Shown here: positions 1-11,739 of the stretch, in pieces | Layout: every line of letters begins with the position of its first letter | Numbering within the stretch: position 1 is the stretch's first letter | Assembly (NCBI GenBank): GCA_963989245.1 | Contig: OZ022341.1 | Coordinates: 52,924,996-52,988,995 of the forward strand | Source of the DNA: Nansenia antarctica | Lineage: Eukaryota; Chordata; Actinopteri; Argentiniformes; Microstomatidae | Direction of reading: 5' to 3' | Length of the DNA stretch: 64,000 nt | Position numbers and translations under genes: made by a program | Notes under the pieces: model-generated | The model's input: the letters and a program-made list of their open reading frames with translations, nothing else | Database searches by the model: none | What the model was told of the DNA's origin: nothing

Positions 1-2212
1 GTCTGGTCCATTCTTCGGCCGGCGACGCACACGCCTGCTTGCCATCACACACAGTGCCTGTTGTTTCACCACAATGAGCCGGAGAATAGCTGCACCCATA
101 ATCCCTTGCTGTAAGATTTGTTTTCCCTCCTTTGGCCAGAGCTTAAGCCAAATACAAATTGTAAACAGGTTATTATTCTGCTGTAACACACTCCAACTGG
201 AAATGTACTCCTGCAATGTTTGTGGCCAGATCTGCAGTAGACTTGCTATAAGTAGAGTTGTTTTTGTGTCATTGTGCATAGGTGGCAGTCACTGAAGGGC
301 CAAGAGATGAAAATATAATTCTATAATTCTCTTTATTTTAATTCTCTTTAAAATGCATAATAAGGGAATACAAAAGTAACCTAGGGCAACATACTGTAGC
401 CTTATTCACATAAATGTATATTAGTCACGTAGTTCAAATCAGCCACTTCCCTCTGACCCACAGGCACTGAGCAACACGCGTAATTTATCGCACTATAGCC
501 ATCCGAAAGTTTGATGTGATTGGGCGGTCAGTCATTGTCCACACGCATGAACACAGAAGTGACCAGACAGTCGGCCTCCTCCGCGTCTCCGGAGGACATG
601 ATATTTAAAGTGATCACCACGCACCTTGGTCCCAGCGGACGGCTAATACTTTACACAGCTGTGCTAGCTCCATCCATACACACTAGCGTCCAGTATCAGA
701 CACAGCACGGCCACTAGCCTTTTAGTTGGACGACCAAGTTGTTTGTTTGCCATGGGATGGGATGTGACGTGATGGCAGGGGAGAAACAGGAAGCATAACA
801 GACTACCTGACAGGCTCATTCCACAAGCTTGACCTGAGACTGGTGCTGGGCCAGGGAGCAATCAGAGAGGAATAACAGAGAGGTCCGTTTAGAGAAGCCC
901 CCGATTTGTTTGTTCAGCCTACATCCTAAATATCGCAAATAAATCTCCCCCCAGCAAATGCAGATGCATGAAATGACATATTATGCAGGGTAGCTGTAGT
1001 GTGTACCATTCCAGTGCCTGGAAAAAGCCACAAACACCAGTTTTTTTATTCAGTTACTGAAACAGGAGCTTACAAAGGTTATTTTGAGGACGAGTCAACT
1101 TTCAGAGAGGAAGAGATTGAGGCTGACAAGTTGAGTGCTTTGCCCTCTCTTCCTGTGAATGCATAGTCTTAAAATCAACACTTGCCAGCGAATGCTTGGG
1201 TAGCACTCTTCTGGTCAGGTCGCAGAAAGTGATTTGTTCCATGGTCTTACATATGGCTCAGGTCATACACAAGGAAAGAACAGACGGTAATATAGTGTGG
1301 AATGTAACTCCATGACTGGAGTTGTTAATGTTTGATTGATGTTGATTGAATGTTTGGTTCCTGAGTATAGCGATACTATACTTTGACTACAAAATTATCC
1401 AAATGTTCTTGATAATTGTGTGATTAATTAATTGAAATGTGTGAACGTGATAACTGCTTTGTTTACCTGTTTTCTTTATTTTTGGCATTGTCCGTCACAT
1501 TGTCTCTGATAAATATATTAGCAGACTGAGATAAATTGTTGTGGTTCAAAAGGTCTGTTAGCGGATAGTTATGAAAAAATGAACAAAAAACATATTGTGT
1601 ATTGTAAATGTGTCCCAATTCTGAAATAAACTTTATGGGAAAAGACTCATTGGCAGGGTGATATGCTGTAGGCCTACTGAATGTGTTTGTAATTTTCCTT
1701 GTTACAATGCCCTACCCCCAGGGCTGTGGGAGTGCTTGTTGGGACACCGCGGGGAGTCTTTACCGGGGGAAGGACCGTGGCTTGACCCTGAAGGTGCCAG
1801 GGCTGATGCTCCAACAAAGCACCCCCCCGCGCGGGCGTACGCGCCTGCCTGGAGCGAACCGGTCCTTCGACCCCCACATCAAAAACACCATCTCCCTCTA
1901 ACAGACCCTCCACAGAGCACTCAGCCCTATTAGAAGGGTAATGATCTCACCCTGGGAAAATGAGCCAAGTGACTCTCGGGCCACAAACACTGGCATATGA
2001 TGAATGTTGTCATTCTAGGCGATGCAATCAAATTCACCTGGAGCACTGTGTGTAGGTGTATAAAAGGCATGTATTGGGCAATGGGAAGGAGGGTTATAAT
2101 AACTGAATATGTGTTTACCCGTAAGTGTTGTTGTCATAGGCACGGACATTCTTTTCAGAGGGCAATTCAGACTGATCTGACAGAGTAAGAAATCTGTGTC
2201 CGGCTGAAAGAG

Positions 2213-2215
<3 letters not shown>

Positions 2216-2286
<71 letters not shown>
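2216..2286. repeat. (TG)n microsatellite
   Basis: About 70 bp of nearly pure TG dinucleotide with one CG interruption. Confidence 0.95.
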
Positions 2287-3583
2287 GCCCCGAGGCCCGC
2301 CGAACCAGGTCAACAAGGCCTCCCTCCCAAATCTGCGGGCGTAAGATGCTAATCAGCAAGGCCGCGTTTCCTCCCACTAGCCGAACAGCGGGTTCCCGTC
2401 CCTTGCTCGGCTCTTTAATGCGGGGCCCGGCCAGGCCCAAACATCCTGACGGAGAGAAGCTTTTCCCTTATCAGGCAGGAAACACCGCTCCTCCGGCACA
2501 TCCTCTTTACAAGAAGCGCGACTCAACCGTTCCCAAAAAACGCAGGAAGACCAGCCAGACTCCAGGATTTGTCAAAAGCCCCCCGAATTCCTTTTATCGA
2601 AAGAGAAGAATTCTAGAAAAAAAAGACGAAAGACAAAATGAGGAACGTGTAAAACAGTCGACGGCCCCCAGATTTATTTATTTATTTATTTCATGCAGAT
2701 TACGAAAGGTCTGCATCAGCAAGATAGAACGTGGGGTGAGGAGGGGGGGATCCAGTGTGCTTAAGAAAGGCACCCAGAATAAGACTCTGGGAAAACAAAG
2801 GATGGTTGAGATGGAGGTGGGAGGCGGCGGTTGTGCCTGTTTTACACTAATCCTCTGAACCCGGTGAAATTAAAGCGGGTGGAGAGATGGGGGGGGGGGG
2901 GGGGGGGGGTGGAAAGAGAGGTAGGGAGTAGGCAAGAGGGCGACTAGCTGGAACACTGCATGGTAGAGTCCGAAATAGTCCGAACAGCCATCGGGGCCAG
3001 GACATTGTTGTGACCAGTAGCTAGTGTTCCTCTTGGTTTATTCTTGCAGCAAACATTTATACAAATCTGTGCTTGATTCTATTAAATTAGATCAAAATTA
3101 TTTACTTCACTGCTATTTGTGCCCTGTAAAGTTTCCTTACAATTCCTAACAAAGCAAGACTGGATATATAAGCTATCAAATTTGGTCTGTTGATGATAGG
3201 AAAAATCTGGGGTATTTTTCCCATTTCACTTTATTAAATCATGCGTTTAGATTGCAATAGTGCGAAAGAAACCAAGTGCTAATTCAAGTGTAATTTGGAG
3301 CCATTTTAATTTGCTATGCTGTTTGTTCATAAGACCCAATAAGGATGAAAGTGTATTCTTTCTGGGGGGAATCCTAACTCAAGATCTGTGCACATAACTC
3401 TTAAATCTTGCATTGATGTCAATAGGAAATGTGCACAATGATTTGAAACGTGCGCTCCAGTTAGGATTCCCCCTCTATGAGCACCCATAAAGATATCCAA
3501 AAAGGCTTTGGCATACGATGCTGCTAGTCTGTCAGTGTGTGGGCATATCCAAGTAGAAAAATATGTCAATATAAAAGTGGAAC

Positions 3584-3589
3584 TTTATT
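3584..3589 (-). promoter_or_regulatory. possible sox7 polyadenylation signal
   Basis: AATAAA on the minus strand, about 640 bp after the sox7 stop. It is one of the first canonical hexamers on that strand, but which signal is used is not known. Confidence 0.35.
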
Positions 3590-4225
3590 TTAAATTAATT
3601 CAATTTCACAAACCTAAATCAGCATACAGTCATAGTTATTATTATTTTCATTGTAAAGATTATGATTATATATTAAGTACTTGAAAAGAAGAAGTATATA
3701 AATGTATTTTCTTCATAATACAGTCAGGAAGAATTGCATAAGAAATGTCCATCTAAGCCTCATTCAAATACAAACTACTGAGGTAAAATCTCCCAACTAA
3801 TGGAGAGGACAAATACAAACATTCAAACAGAAATAATTGATAATAGCATTAAGTTTAGCATTTATGCAAAACATCAAAGTACTTAAATTAGCTTAAGAGC
3901 ATCTGTACATGCCTCAACGGCAACAAGTGGAGACAATTTACAATTGGACAAGGAGTCTGTCCGATTGATATTCTGTTTTGGGAATTCAATGAAAGCGACA
4001 AATTATAGTGGTCTGTGTGTGTGTGCATCCCTGAGGTGTCCATTAAAGTTCCTTCTCACACTCAATGTATATTTTTCTCTCTTTCTGTTCTCCAACTTTC
4101 CTTGTTCTTCCTTTGGCCCCCAAACAATCATATTGCTATGTGATTGGTCCTGGTTTTGACCCATCTTGAACCCATTGTCTCTGTCAGGTCAGTTACAGGT
4201 GCGATGGGTGCAGTGGTTGAGCTCT

Positions 4226-5193
4226 CTAAGAGATTCCGTAGTTGTTGTAGTAGGCGGCTGTGGCATCAGCCAGCACCGAGATTAGGCTGGATTCTATGGT
4301 GCTGCTGGCACAAGTAGACGCCGATGTCACCTGGATGTGTCCCGTGACCGTCATGGCTCCCTGCTCTGGATGGTACCCAGTGGAGTTCAGGTACTGGTCA
4401 AACTCGTTGCGGTCCACCTCACCCAGCAGTTCCGTCTGGCTCAGCTGATCCAGCGTCTCCAGGTGTCCCTGCTCCGGAGGGGGAGAGAGCTGCCCCAGGT
4501 GGCCCATGTGCCCCTGGTGTCCGTGATGGTGGATCTGGGAGAAGGAGGGGCTGTAGTAGGACAGTGGATGGCAAGGGAACAAGGCCCCACCACTCCCGAC
4601 TTGGGACATGGGGATGTGGCCCAGGTGTGTTCCACAATGGAGTGAAGTTTGGGGGTACTCGGGCTGGTAGGGGGGCGGGCTGCCCATGTGGAGAGGGGTC
4701 TGATGGTGCTCCTCCGGGCAGGAGGCAGACGAAGAGCAGGAGGACGAGGCGCCGACGGAGGACGGGTAATAGGAGGAGGGGTGCTCGTGGTCCATGACGT
4801 CCAGCGGGGACATCTCAGGTGGGGTGGGCAGGCCGTAAGGGTAGGTGTCGAAGCTGCTGTTGGAGCTGTTGGACGGGTCGCTGAAAGACCTCACAGTGGA
4901 CAGAGACACAGGGCTGGGGGAGGAGAAGCCACCGCTGCCACCGTGAGCAGCGTCCTCGTCCTTGTCCAAGGGGTGACAGAGGCCTCTGGGGTCTGGGAGA
5001 GCGTTCTGGTCAGGGGCGAGGCTGCCCAGGAGGAACCCGGGGTCCACGCGCTTGCAGATACGCTTCAGCTGCTTCTTCCTGCGAGGCCGATACTTGTAGT
5101 TGGGGTAGTCTTGCATATGCTGCACCCGCAGCCTCTCTGCCTCCTCCACATAGGGCCTCTTCTGAGGAGGGGTCAGGGCCTTCCAGGACTTGC
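4226..5193 (-). CDS. sox7: sox7 exon 2 (coding part)
   Basis: Begins after the acceptor GCATACAG and completes Gly77, then runs through KSWKALTPPQKRPYV to the stop TAG at 4228-4226. It holds the second half of the HMG box, the PYGLPTPPEMSPLD segment, the EFDQYL motif and the C-terminal activation region. Confidence 0.96.
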
Positions 5194-6538
5194 CTGTATG
5201 CGAAATTAAGCACAGCACTTGTTTAGTTTATTATCCACAATGAGCACTTTTTCAGGTTAATATTATGAATCATAGTAAATAGTACAGTACGTAGTATATA
5301 TCTTTATACAAGGTGATATGGTATCTTGTATGATATGACGTGGCATGACATTAATAAAGATAAAGATAGATAAGGATGTATATAACAAAGTAAACTTGTG
5401 GTAGGATATCTACAAACTGACTTTTGCCTTTTCAAGTTAGCACAACACGGGCTTTAGGTATCATTAAGTAGGCCTACGCCTACTAGTACTGTATTAAGAT
5501 AAAGTATTCCTCTAAATGTACAGTGTAACGCGGTATACAATTCTCTTTGTCAAAGAGGAGCATCATTTGAATGAAATAATTAACTACCAGTAGACTCTCT
5601 GCAACTAAAGCACTATTTTCTATTTTCGAACCTTCAATTCAACGGCGTATGGAAATGTCTTACTGTAGTGAACCAAAACTTAGATTTAGCAATTTACCCA
5701 ATGGTTTACATGCTTTTGCTAAACTTAAATTGGCAAAAGACACTTCTGAGTGATGGTCTGCACCATACGCAACAATACAGACCCGCGAAAGAGGAGCTCT
5801 ATGCTTAGTTTTACGCACGACGTGACACACAGGGCTACTGATACCGTTGTAGAGAATGTGTGAAATGTAATTGATTTCGTTAACTCGAATTAGCGAACTT
5901 CCATTCGCATTTATGACAATTCAGATTTCGTGAGGAACTATTCAATTCAGGAGATATGTGGATGATGCTCAAATTCGCAAACGTCTTTTTGACGTTTTTA
6001 TTTAGGTTTTTCTTCCTTGTAATTATAATGTCATGGTTTGATATGTTAATACTTGAGTTAACATAATGAAGCAACTTTGAGAAGTTGTGGGCTATGTAGA
6101 GGAGCACATTTTCTGCTTTGACAAGTAAGCCAATGTTTTTATTGGTTATTGATATAATAATATATGATTATATAATAAAAGGAGAAGGAGAAGAAGAAGA
6201 AGAACAACAACAACAACAACAACAGAAACTATAATCATCATAATAATAATGATAATAATAATACATTGACAATATGTTTTATATGTATGCAAATAAACTT
6301 TAATCTCACCCAACATCTTGCTGAGCTCCGCATTATGCAGGTCGGGATTTTGGACAGCCAGGCGCTTTCGTTCATCTTTGGCCCAGACCATGAAGGCGTT
6401 CATAGGTCGTCTGATGCGCGGCTCCGACGCCTTGTCCGCAGGAGTCCTGTGCGAGCTGTGTCCGTCGGGCACGTCCCCATCTCCCGCGGACTCGAAGCTC
6501 TCCGGCCACGACGAGTACGCGCTGATCAGGGCAGCCAT
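4226..6538 (-). CDS. sox7: SOX7 transcription factor, two coding exons
   Basis: The gene encodes a group F SOX transcription factor that binds DNA through an HMG box in the nucleus; the family acts in endothelial, blood and endoderm development. Joining 6538-6310 to 5193-4226 gives 398 residues, close to the 388 of human SOX7. The HMG box covers about residues 41-110, beginning RIRRPMNAFMVWAKDERKRL and closing with a basic run near YRPRRKK. The intron falls after the first base of Gly77, inside the HMG box. The group F motif EFDQYL (beta-catenin interaction region in SOX7/17/18) is at about residues 340-345, and the C terminus ends in the SOX7-type stretch beginning SLISVLADAT. The start ATG at 6538-6536 matches the family N terminus (MAALI). 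I prefer SOX7 over SOX17 or SOX18 because of both termini and the linkage to pinx1. No frameshift is seen. Confidence 0.96.
5194..6309 (-). other. sox7: sox7 intron 1
   Basis: This 1.1-kb intron inside the HMG box has GT-AG ends. Near its 5' end (6179-6264) is a compound AAG/AAC/AAT trinucleotide run. Otherwise it is AT-rich and I see no transposon or exon in it. Confidence 0.85.
6179..6264. repeat. compound trinucleotide microsatellite in sox7 intron
   Basis: Consecutive runs of AAG, AAC and AAT-type triplets sit about 45 bp from the sox7 exon 1 donor site. Confidence 0.8.
6310..6538 (-). CDS. sox7: sox7 exon 1 (coding part)
   Basis: Codes residues 1-76 and the first base of codon 77. It starts at ATG 6538-6536 and ends at a consensus donor TTGG|GTGAGA (intron starts at 6309). 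It carries the N-terminal half of the HMG box, ending at the SKML of helix 2. Confidence 0.96.
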
Positions 6539-6708
6539 CTGCGCGCGCTCTTTCAGAGAACTTTAGTTGCGCTTCTCACGGGTCCTCAGTGGAAACTTTG
6601 TTCCTATTCTCTAGATTCTGTACCAATAATATCTGTCGTGAGGAATATGTTTAAAAAATAAATAAATACAACTTCTAAAATATATTGTATGGAATGTTCT
6701 TAAATTAT

Positions 6709-6880
6709 TTAAGCTGAGTACTCGATGTCCCTGCTGGTTTTGAGAGGAACCGTGTGGTCGCTACGACTCGGTTGTGATTCACTCTTTCCTTGTGGATGGG
6801 CAAGCTCTTTATATTTGAGGAGCAGGTTCCAAAGAAAGCCCCGAAGGACTCTCAGCTCCTCCTTGATTGCAACTTGAGAC
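6709..6880 (-). CDS. candidate membrane protein, last exon
   Basis: Follows a strong acceptor with a T/C tract. One base completes Gly56, then 56 codons run to TAA at 6711-6709. The first 27 residues look like an amphipathic helix; the rest is polar. A TATAAA string at 6813-6808 falls within the codons for Lys-Tyr-Lys. Confidence 0.5.
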
Positions 6881-8687
6881 CTGCGAGGAAAAAAGGAGAG
6901 AACAACATTTCAACACCATTTACTATTAAATCACGTCATAGGCTACAATAAAAACATTTTTACTCCTAACTGTTAATAGACCTAATGAGCTGAATAAAAG
7001 AAGATTATGAGCTAATAGTTATGTATCATCTATAGAAGAGCCTATATTGTGCTTAAAATATGTAATCATACTTTCATATTAAAATGTTCCTTAACATATT
7101 TATCACTGCGTGATGTGCAATGAATTTCATTCGTTAGGAAAATGTCAACAAATGAATCAGAAGCTGGCAAACAAAAAATACTATTTTCACTATTTTCAGT
7201 CAATATACAGTACAATCTAGGCATGCAATTATTATGGGGAAATACCCTTTTAGTATGTTTTTTTTCTTCTTATAATAATAGAAATAAGAAAGAATACACC
7301 CCAGTCTTTTAAAAAAAAGTTATCAAACCTGTTCTGCATCAGTTATTGTGCAAAATCTCGAGACTAGGTGACGTAACCAAAGCGTTTTCCAACGCGTTAG
7401 GCTGATTTAATTACTAGAATTCCTGCCATCAATGGCCAGTTATGATCCAAACTATAACATTATAGACATATCCTATATGAGTCATTAAAGTCATATTCTA
7501 TCAATGTTTACTCTCATTTTCTCTGGAATAAAGTTGGGGTCTAAATACATAATTGCCCCAGACTCCTTGAGGCATCAATCATTTTATGAACCAGATCAGA
7601 GCGTATCAATCACACCATATATACTAAAAACTATAGTAACCTCTGAACTAGTCTGCTTATGACAGAGCTGAGATTTTCAGTTTACCACAAATCCGTTTTC
7701 TTCTTTGGTCAGTGGAGTGGAGTGCATATCAAACCGAGGAGTTCCTGTTGACAGGATACTCTTGGGCTGCGGCCATAAAGTAGGCCACACACACACACAC
7801 ACACACACACAACCACTAGGAAAGGTCCTCAGTGGTACACTATCCTCATAACCAATGCTCAGAGTAGTCTGATTCTAATCCCATTTTTCCTTTTTCCCCT
7901 TTACTTTTTACTAAAATCCTTACCCTTAGTGGTCATTCCTGAATTATAACCAATAGACACGAATACTCCTATGCCTTTCTATAGTGAACATGGATAAGTA
8001 ACTGGCTGTCTTGCCCATCAAAGTGAGGTGTCAGCCACATTTATGTGTGGGACTTACCCCCGCAGGAACAGGAAACAGCACCTGATGCCCCAGATTGCAC
8101 AGAGCAGACACGACACCAGTGATATATAGGCCTTTACTTCCTCCTGCTTCCCTGATATTTTGGAGTGTGCATGTATGTGTGTGTGTGTGCATGTTCATGT
8201 GTGTTTGTGTGATGTAGGTGTGTGTGATTGAATATCTGCATGTGTGAATGTTTGTGTGAGCTGCAAAACAGTAATGGGAGTGTACTTGCTCATTTCAGTG
8301 CACGAGTCAGTCATGAGTATGTATGTATATGAGAGAGAATGTACGTAAGAATACAAATGTACAATAACATTTGATTTGATTTAGGAAGATGGGCAACCTA
8401 TGAAAAAGGATTTCCATGTGTTGGGATGAAGAATTATGGTTGCTTAGCTTAGCACTTAGCTCAGAAAAGTGACACTGCAACTTTTAAACATAAAAAGGCT
8501 AATTACAAATCCCTAAACTGCAACATTTATTTACACAAATAACATTACCACAACAATACACATGGAAAATGATTTCAAGTCAAGTCATATTATTTACTTT
8601 TCATTCTTTTTCACCCAGATATTGATGACTGCTGTGTTGATGAGTGATACTGACAGCTGCAGTTTCCTTTTTCCTCCTTTGACTCAT
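6709..8687 (-). CDS. candidate small single-pass membrane protein, three exons, unrecognised
   Basis: Three minus-strand segments join in one open frame: 8687-8615 (ATG, donor CTGG|GTGAAA), 8151-8058 (donor GGGG|GTAAGT) and 6880-6709 (acceptor TTTTTCCTCGCAG, stop TAA). Phases match at both junctions and the product is about 112 residues. A basic N terminus (MSQRRKK) leads to a hydrophobic segment around residues 34-54 (YISLVSCLLCAIWGI onward, Cys-rich, followed by Arg), then an amphipathic stretch with EELRVLRGFLWNLLLKYKEL and a polar tail. This suggests a one-pass membrane protein, but I recognise no family. The acceptor of the middle exon (AATATCAG) lacks a good pyrimidine tract, which is the weak point. 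The stop lies 170 bp above the sox7 ATG with no AATAAA between them, so it may be an upstream reading frame on a long sox7 transcript. Confidence 0.45.
8058..8151 (-). CDS. candidate membrane protein, exon 2 (transmembrane)
   Basis: GG plus 30 codons plus GG. It encodes a charged lead (KQEEVK) and a hydrophobic, Cys-rich segment of about 20 residues ending FLFLR. The donor GTAAGT is strong; the acceptor is weak. Confidence 0.45.
8615..8687 (-). CDS. candidate membrane protein, exon 1
   Basis: Starts at ATG 8687-8685 with G at -3; 24 codons plus one base, rich in Lys, Arg and Gln. The donor is CTGG|GTGAAA, which is moderate. The leftover G pairs with GG at the start of exon 2 to give Gly25. 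Confidence 0.4.
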
Positions 8688-9527
8688 AACACCCACTCAC
8701 GTACCAAAACAGGACCAGTTTGTTAGGTTTTTTTGTCTGTCCTGTCAAAGCAACAGTATTTCATAACCTCATAAATCACGTGTGCAGGGTACGGTGGGTT
8801 TAAAGTGTCAAGAGACGTTATAGGGGTCCATTGACTGTCTCAAAGGCTCATTGTAATGGTTTTGATGGACCCAAGAGGAAACAAACTCACCTCAAATCAC
8901 TGACATGTCAAATCACACAGCATTACTATCATTACAGGACCGCCGTAATCAGCTAAATATGGTAGGTATTTTGAGGTGGAATTTTTACAGCCATTTTTAC
9001 GGACATGGCCGATGCACACAGGATTAAGAACACAGACAACTTCCGTAATTATTCCAATTTACCAGAGGTCACCACATAATACTAATCCCATGCGAATAGA
9101 GCTCAAGACAGAGAAACACAGTTCTCCAGTTAATTCAGTAGACCCTTGTGGGTTAAAAGTTTACTGGGTTTTATCACCGAGATCAACAATACACACAGTG
9201 CTAAAATACTGGTATCTGCTCTTTGCTAATCAAATACTGGTATTTGCAAAATGAAGGATACTACTGATGTGGAGGACAATATAGTGGATCAATCAATATA
9301 AAATGTGATAAGGCAATCAACCAGCTAAACAATGGTATGGTTCGATGGCCTGAGTTCGACACAATTCACTAGAGATATTACACGAAATACTACTACAAAT
9401 AACCAGTATACACACTATAGAAACAGACATTTACTTATGTGGCCAATATGGATGCGCTGAATGTACATTGTTTGAGCCACAAAAGGATTTGCAACTTGTC
9501 ACAATATAACACTGCTCTTCTAGGGTG

Positions 9528-9660
9528 GGCATGGGGCAGCGGTAGCCTAGAGGCTAGAGAGGCCGGTTAGCAATCAGAAGGTCGCTAGTTCGATCTCCGC
9601 CTCAGGAGGGAGCTGTATGTGTCCTTGAGCAAGGCTAATTGCTCCAGGTGCGCCAACTAT
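9528..9660 (+). mobile_element. tRNA-derived SINE
   Basis: The head resembles a tRNA gene: GGTAGCCTAGAGG as A box and GGTCGCTAGTTCGATCTCC as B box. A tail with CCTTGAGCAAGGC and TTGCTCCAGG follows, a module I know from teleost SINEs. It is diverged. Confidence 0.75.
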
Positions 9661-10600
9661 GGCTGACCCTGTGCCTAGAGCAAAAAATACCAAATTCCAA
9701 CAAGTTGATTACATGGCAATAAACTTTTATTTATTTATTATTATTATTATTATTACTATTACTATTACTATTACTACTAGTTGTATTGTCTCCAGTCTTG
9801 CTCCGCTGTCCTGTCTTGTGAACAGCATTGACACTGCGAGTTATTGTGAATATATTTTCTGGATGGAATGTATAATCCCTGATCACTACGGTCACCTTTA
9901 TTGTCTTAATTTATTTCTTATGGACACAATTAGATGTAAATACATAAACACATAAAAAATAAATACAATAAAAACTACATCATATACAAATGTTCTCATT
10001 TTGTAAGTAATTTATTGATAGGCTTTACTGAATGCTTGATTTCAACTGGTTAAAAAAAATACAGTTTTGGTCAAACAACCTGTCCAAGGTCCCCTATCTA
10101 TAAGGGGGCCTTTTGAATATCAATTCATCAAAAATGTCTGTCATCCCAAATCATTACATACATAGCAATACAACATTTATACACCTGTTTCAGGCGTCAA
10201 CATACAGTAAGGTGTGAATCAAGGCCTTATCTAAACTGCAAGGAGTTGACAAATCATTCAATCAATCATTACTACCTCTTTCTGAAGCGCTTTCTAAAAA
10301 TAGGAACAGTCATATACATACTATGCAAATTACATGTTACCTAATATCTCATACGTGCTTAAGAATCAGAATAGGTTACTAAATACAACTCCATAGCAGC
10401 TTATAAGCACTTGCACATCCTATTGTGGAGCATAGATTTAGTTTACATGATTATTCTAAAGGGAACCAAATATATCAAATCATGTACTTGTTTAAATCAT
10501 CCAAATTATCATTAGCTTATTAGCAGAATTTTGCTGATGAGTACATAAACAAACCGAAAGAATGGATTGAACTCTCCCCTTTTGCCCACAGACTTCTGAG

Positions 10601-10772
10601 ATGCACCGAAGGTTCGGCCACCGAATTTATTTAGCCGAATAATAGCAAAACATTTAATGTATGCAATGGTACAACAATTGGCAAAATAAATGCATTCAGT
10701 ATTTGGCATTCAGTATTTGGCAAAGCGTTTCCTTAAATTCGGCTTCGGACAAGAATTTTCATTTCGGTGCAT
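10601..10772. mobile_element. short hAT-type MITE with ATGCACCGAA ends
   Basis: The ends are inverted: ATGCACCGAA at 10601 and TTCGGTGCAT at 10763-10772, with more GGTTCGGCC/GGCTTCGGAC-like inverted sequence inside. Related fragments occur near 18674 and 37284. I do not see a clear target duplication. Confidence 0.6.
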
Positions 10773-11007
10773 ACCTAGAACTATCCATTTAAAGAGAATA
10801 CAATTAATCTTTGTGAAAATACCTCTACAAACTCTGTAGAAAAAGGCTTATAATAAAATGTGTGAATTATGACAGGAGATATTCACTAAACGGCATGTCG
10901 ATGTTCTTGCATTTATGATCAGAGGCATACAGCAGCAGTGGTACCTGATGCAGTAAGAGTTCATGGGACTACCAGGAGAAGAAACAAAAATGTTTAGAGG
11001 TTTCCTA

Positions 11008-11739
11008 TCAAGCCCTAATCGTGGTCTTCTTCTTCTTCTTCTTGTCCTTTTTGGATTTCTTCTCCTCTACCACCACTACCTCCTCCTCCTCCTCCTCCTC
11101 CTCCTCCTCCTCCTCCTCCTCCACTACTACTACTACTACCTCCTCAACCTGTTCTCTTCTTTTCTTCTTCTTTTTGTTTACAACTTCAGGGTCCACAGCT
11201 ATATTTTCAGTGGATTCAAGTCCACTGAGTATCTCTGTTTCAGCACTCAGTCCTTTATGCTTCTTTTTCTTCTGGTCAGTCGAGGGCTGGTCTTCCTCGT
11301 AGTTCTGCTCCAGGCCAGAGGTGGCACTGGTGTCTTTCTCCCTTCGCTTTCTCTTTTTCTTCTTCCTCTCTGTAGAGGCCTGCTCTTGGTCCTCACACTC
11401 CTCTACAGGGGGCAAAACACACTCCTCCTTCACCACCACCACTTCCTCCTCCTCTGCATCCTCTCTCTTCTTTTTCTTCTTCTTTTTGGATTTGGTTTCT
11501 TCTGTCTCTTCGGTGGTGTTGTGGATGGCGTCGTGTGAGGCCCGTGTCTCACTACTCTCTACCTCTGGCGGTGAGGCCTTGCCACAAGCCTTCTTCCGCT
11601 GAGCCATCCGCTGGGCAAAGTACTCCTGCATGGAGAGGGTGCTGGTCACCGTCTTGGTGATGGACTCAACGTCAAGAGTAGGGGTCGTTGCCGTCTGAGT
11701 TTCCTCATTCTCCTCCGGTGAACCTTGACCACTGTTATC
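11008..11739 (-). CDS. pinx1: pinx1 exon 7 (3' coding exon)
   Basis: Codes residues 160-402 to the TGA at 11010-11008. It begins DNSGQGSPEENEETQ, contains the conserved STLSMQEYFAQRM segment, then several Lys-rich clusters. Between the last two clusters lies a valine run, a run of about 14 glutamates and a second valine run, encoded by a trinucleotide tract at about 11079-11140. In mammals the Lys-rich C terminus is the telomerase-inhibiting region. Confidence 0.93.
   Translation of the reverse strand, partial: DNSGQGSPEENEETQTATTPTLDVESITKTVTSTLSMQEYFAQRMAQRKKACGKASPPEVESSETRASHDAIHNTTEETEETKSKKKKKKKREDAEEEEVVVVKEECVLPPVEECEDQEQASTERKKKKRKRREKDTSATSGLEQNYEEDQPSTDQKKKKHKGLSAETEILSGLESTENIAVDPEVVNKKKKKRREQVEEVVVVVVEEEEEEEEEEEEEEVVVVEEKKSKKDKKKKKKTTIRA

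Larger units (their letters stand above)
1..4225. other. sequence 3' of sox7, no supported gene
   Basis: The part nearest 4225 is expected to be sox7 3' UTR; an AATAAA on the minus strand at 3589-3584 could serve its polyadenylation. A long TG dinucleotide run lies at about 2216-2286 and a 20-base G run at about 2890-2909. The open frames here are low-complexity or lack splice and similarity support. A GC-rich stretch near 2290-2480 contains TAATCAGC-like sequence and could be regulatory, but this cannot be decided by eye. Confidence 0.6.
8688..11007. other. interval between pinx1 stop and the candidate membrane gene
   Basis: The part nearest 11007 should be pinx1 3' UTR. It holds a tRNA-derived SINE (9528-9660), an ATT/ACT microsatellite after it (about 9726-9779) and a short inverted-repeat element (10601-10772). 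I see no further coding exon. Confidence 0.6.

Noticed and set aside
2015..2858. Open frames of 141 and 212 codons on the two strands
   Set aside because: Both run through the TG microsatellite and low-complexity sequence, with no splice or family support.
4649..5209. 186-codon plus-strand frame
   Set aside because: It is antisense to sox7 exon 2, with composition explained by the GC-rich coding strand.
6808..6813. TATAAA on the minus strand about 270 bp above the sox7 ATG, as a promoter
   Set aside because: It lies within the open frame of the candidate membrane protein (Lys-Tyr-Lys codons) and has no other core promoter support, so I did not call it.
8697..8760. Additional upstream exon of the candidate membrane protein ending at a GTAC|GTGAGT donor
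   Set aside because: Its phase does not fit the next exon in the membrane-protein frame, and the ATG at 8687 gives a simpler start.
10963..11602. Plus-strand frames rich in Leu and Ser
   Set aside because: They are the antisense of pinx1 exon 7; the minus-strand frame carries the conserved PINX1 motif.
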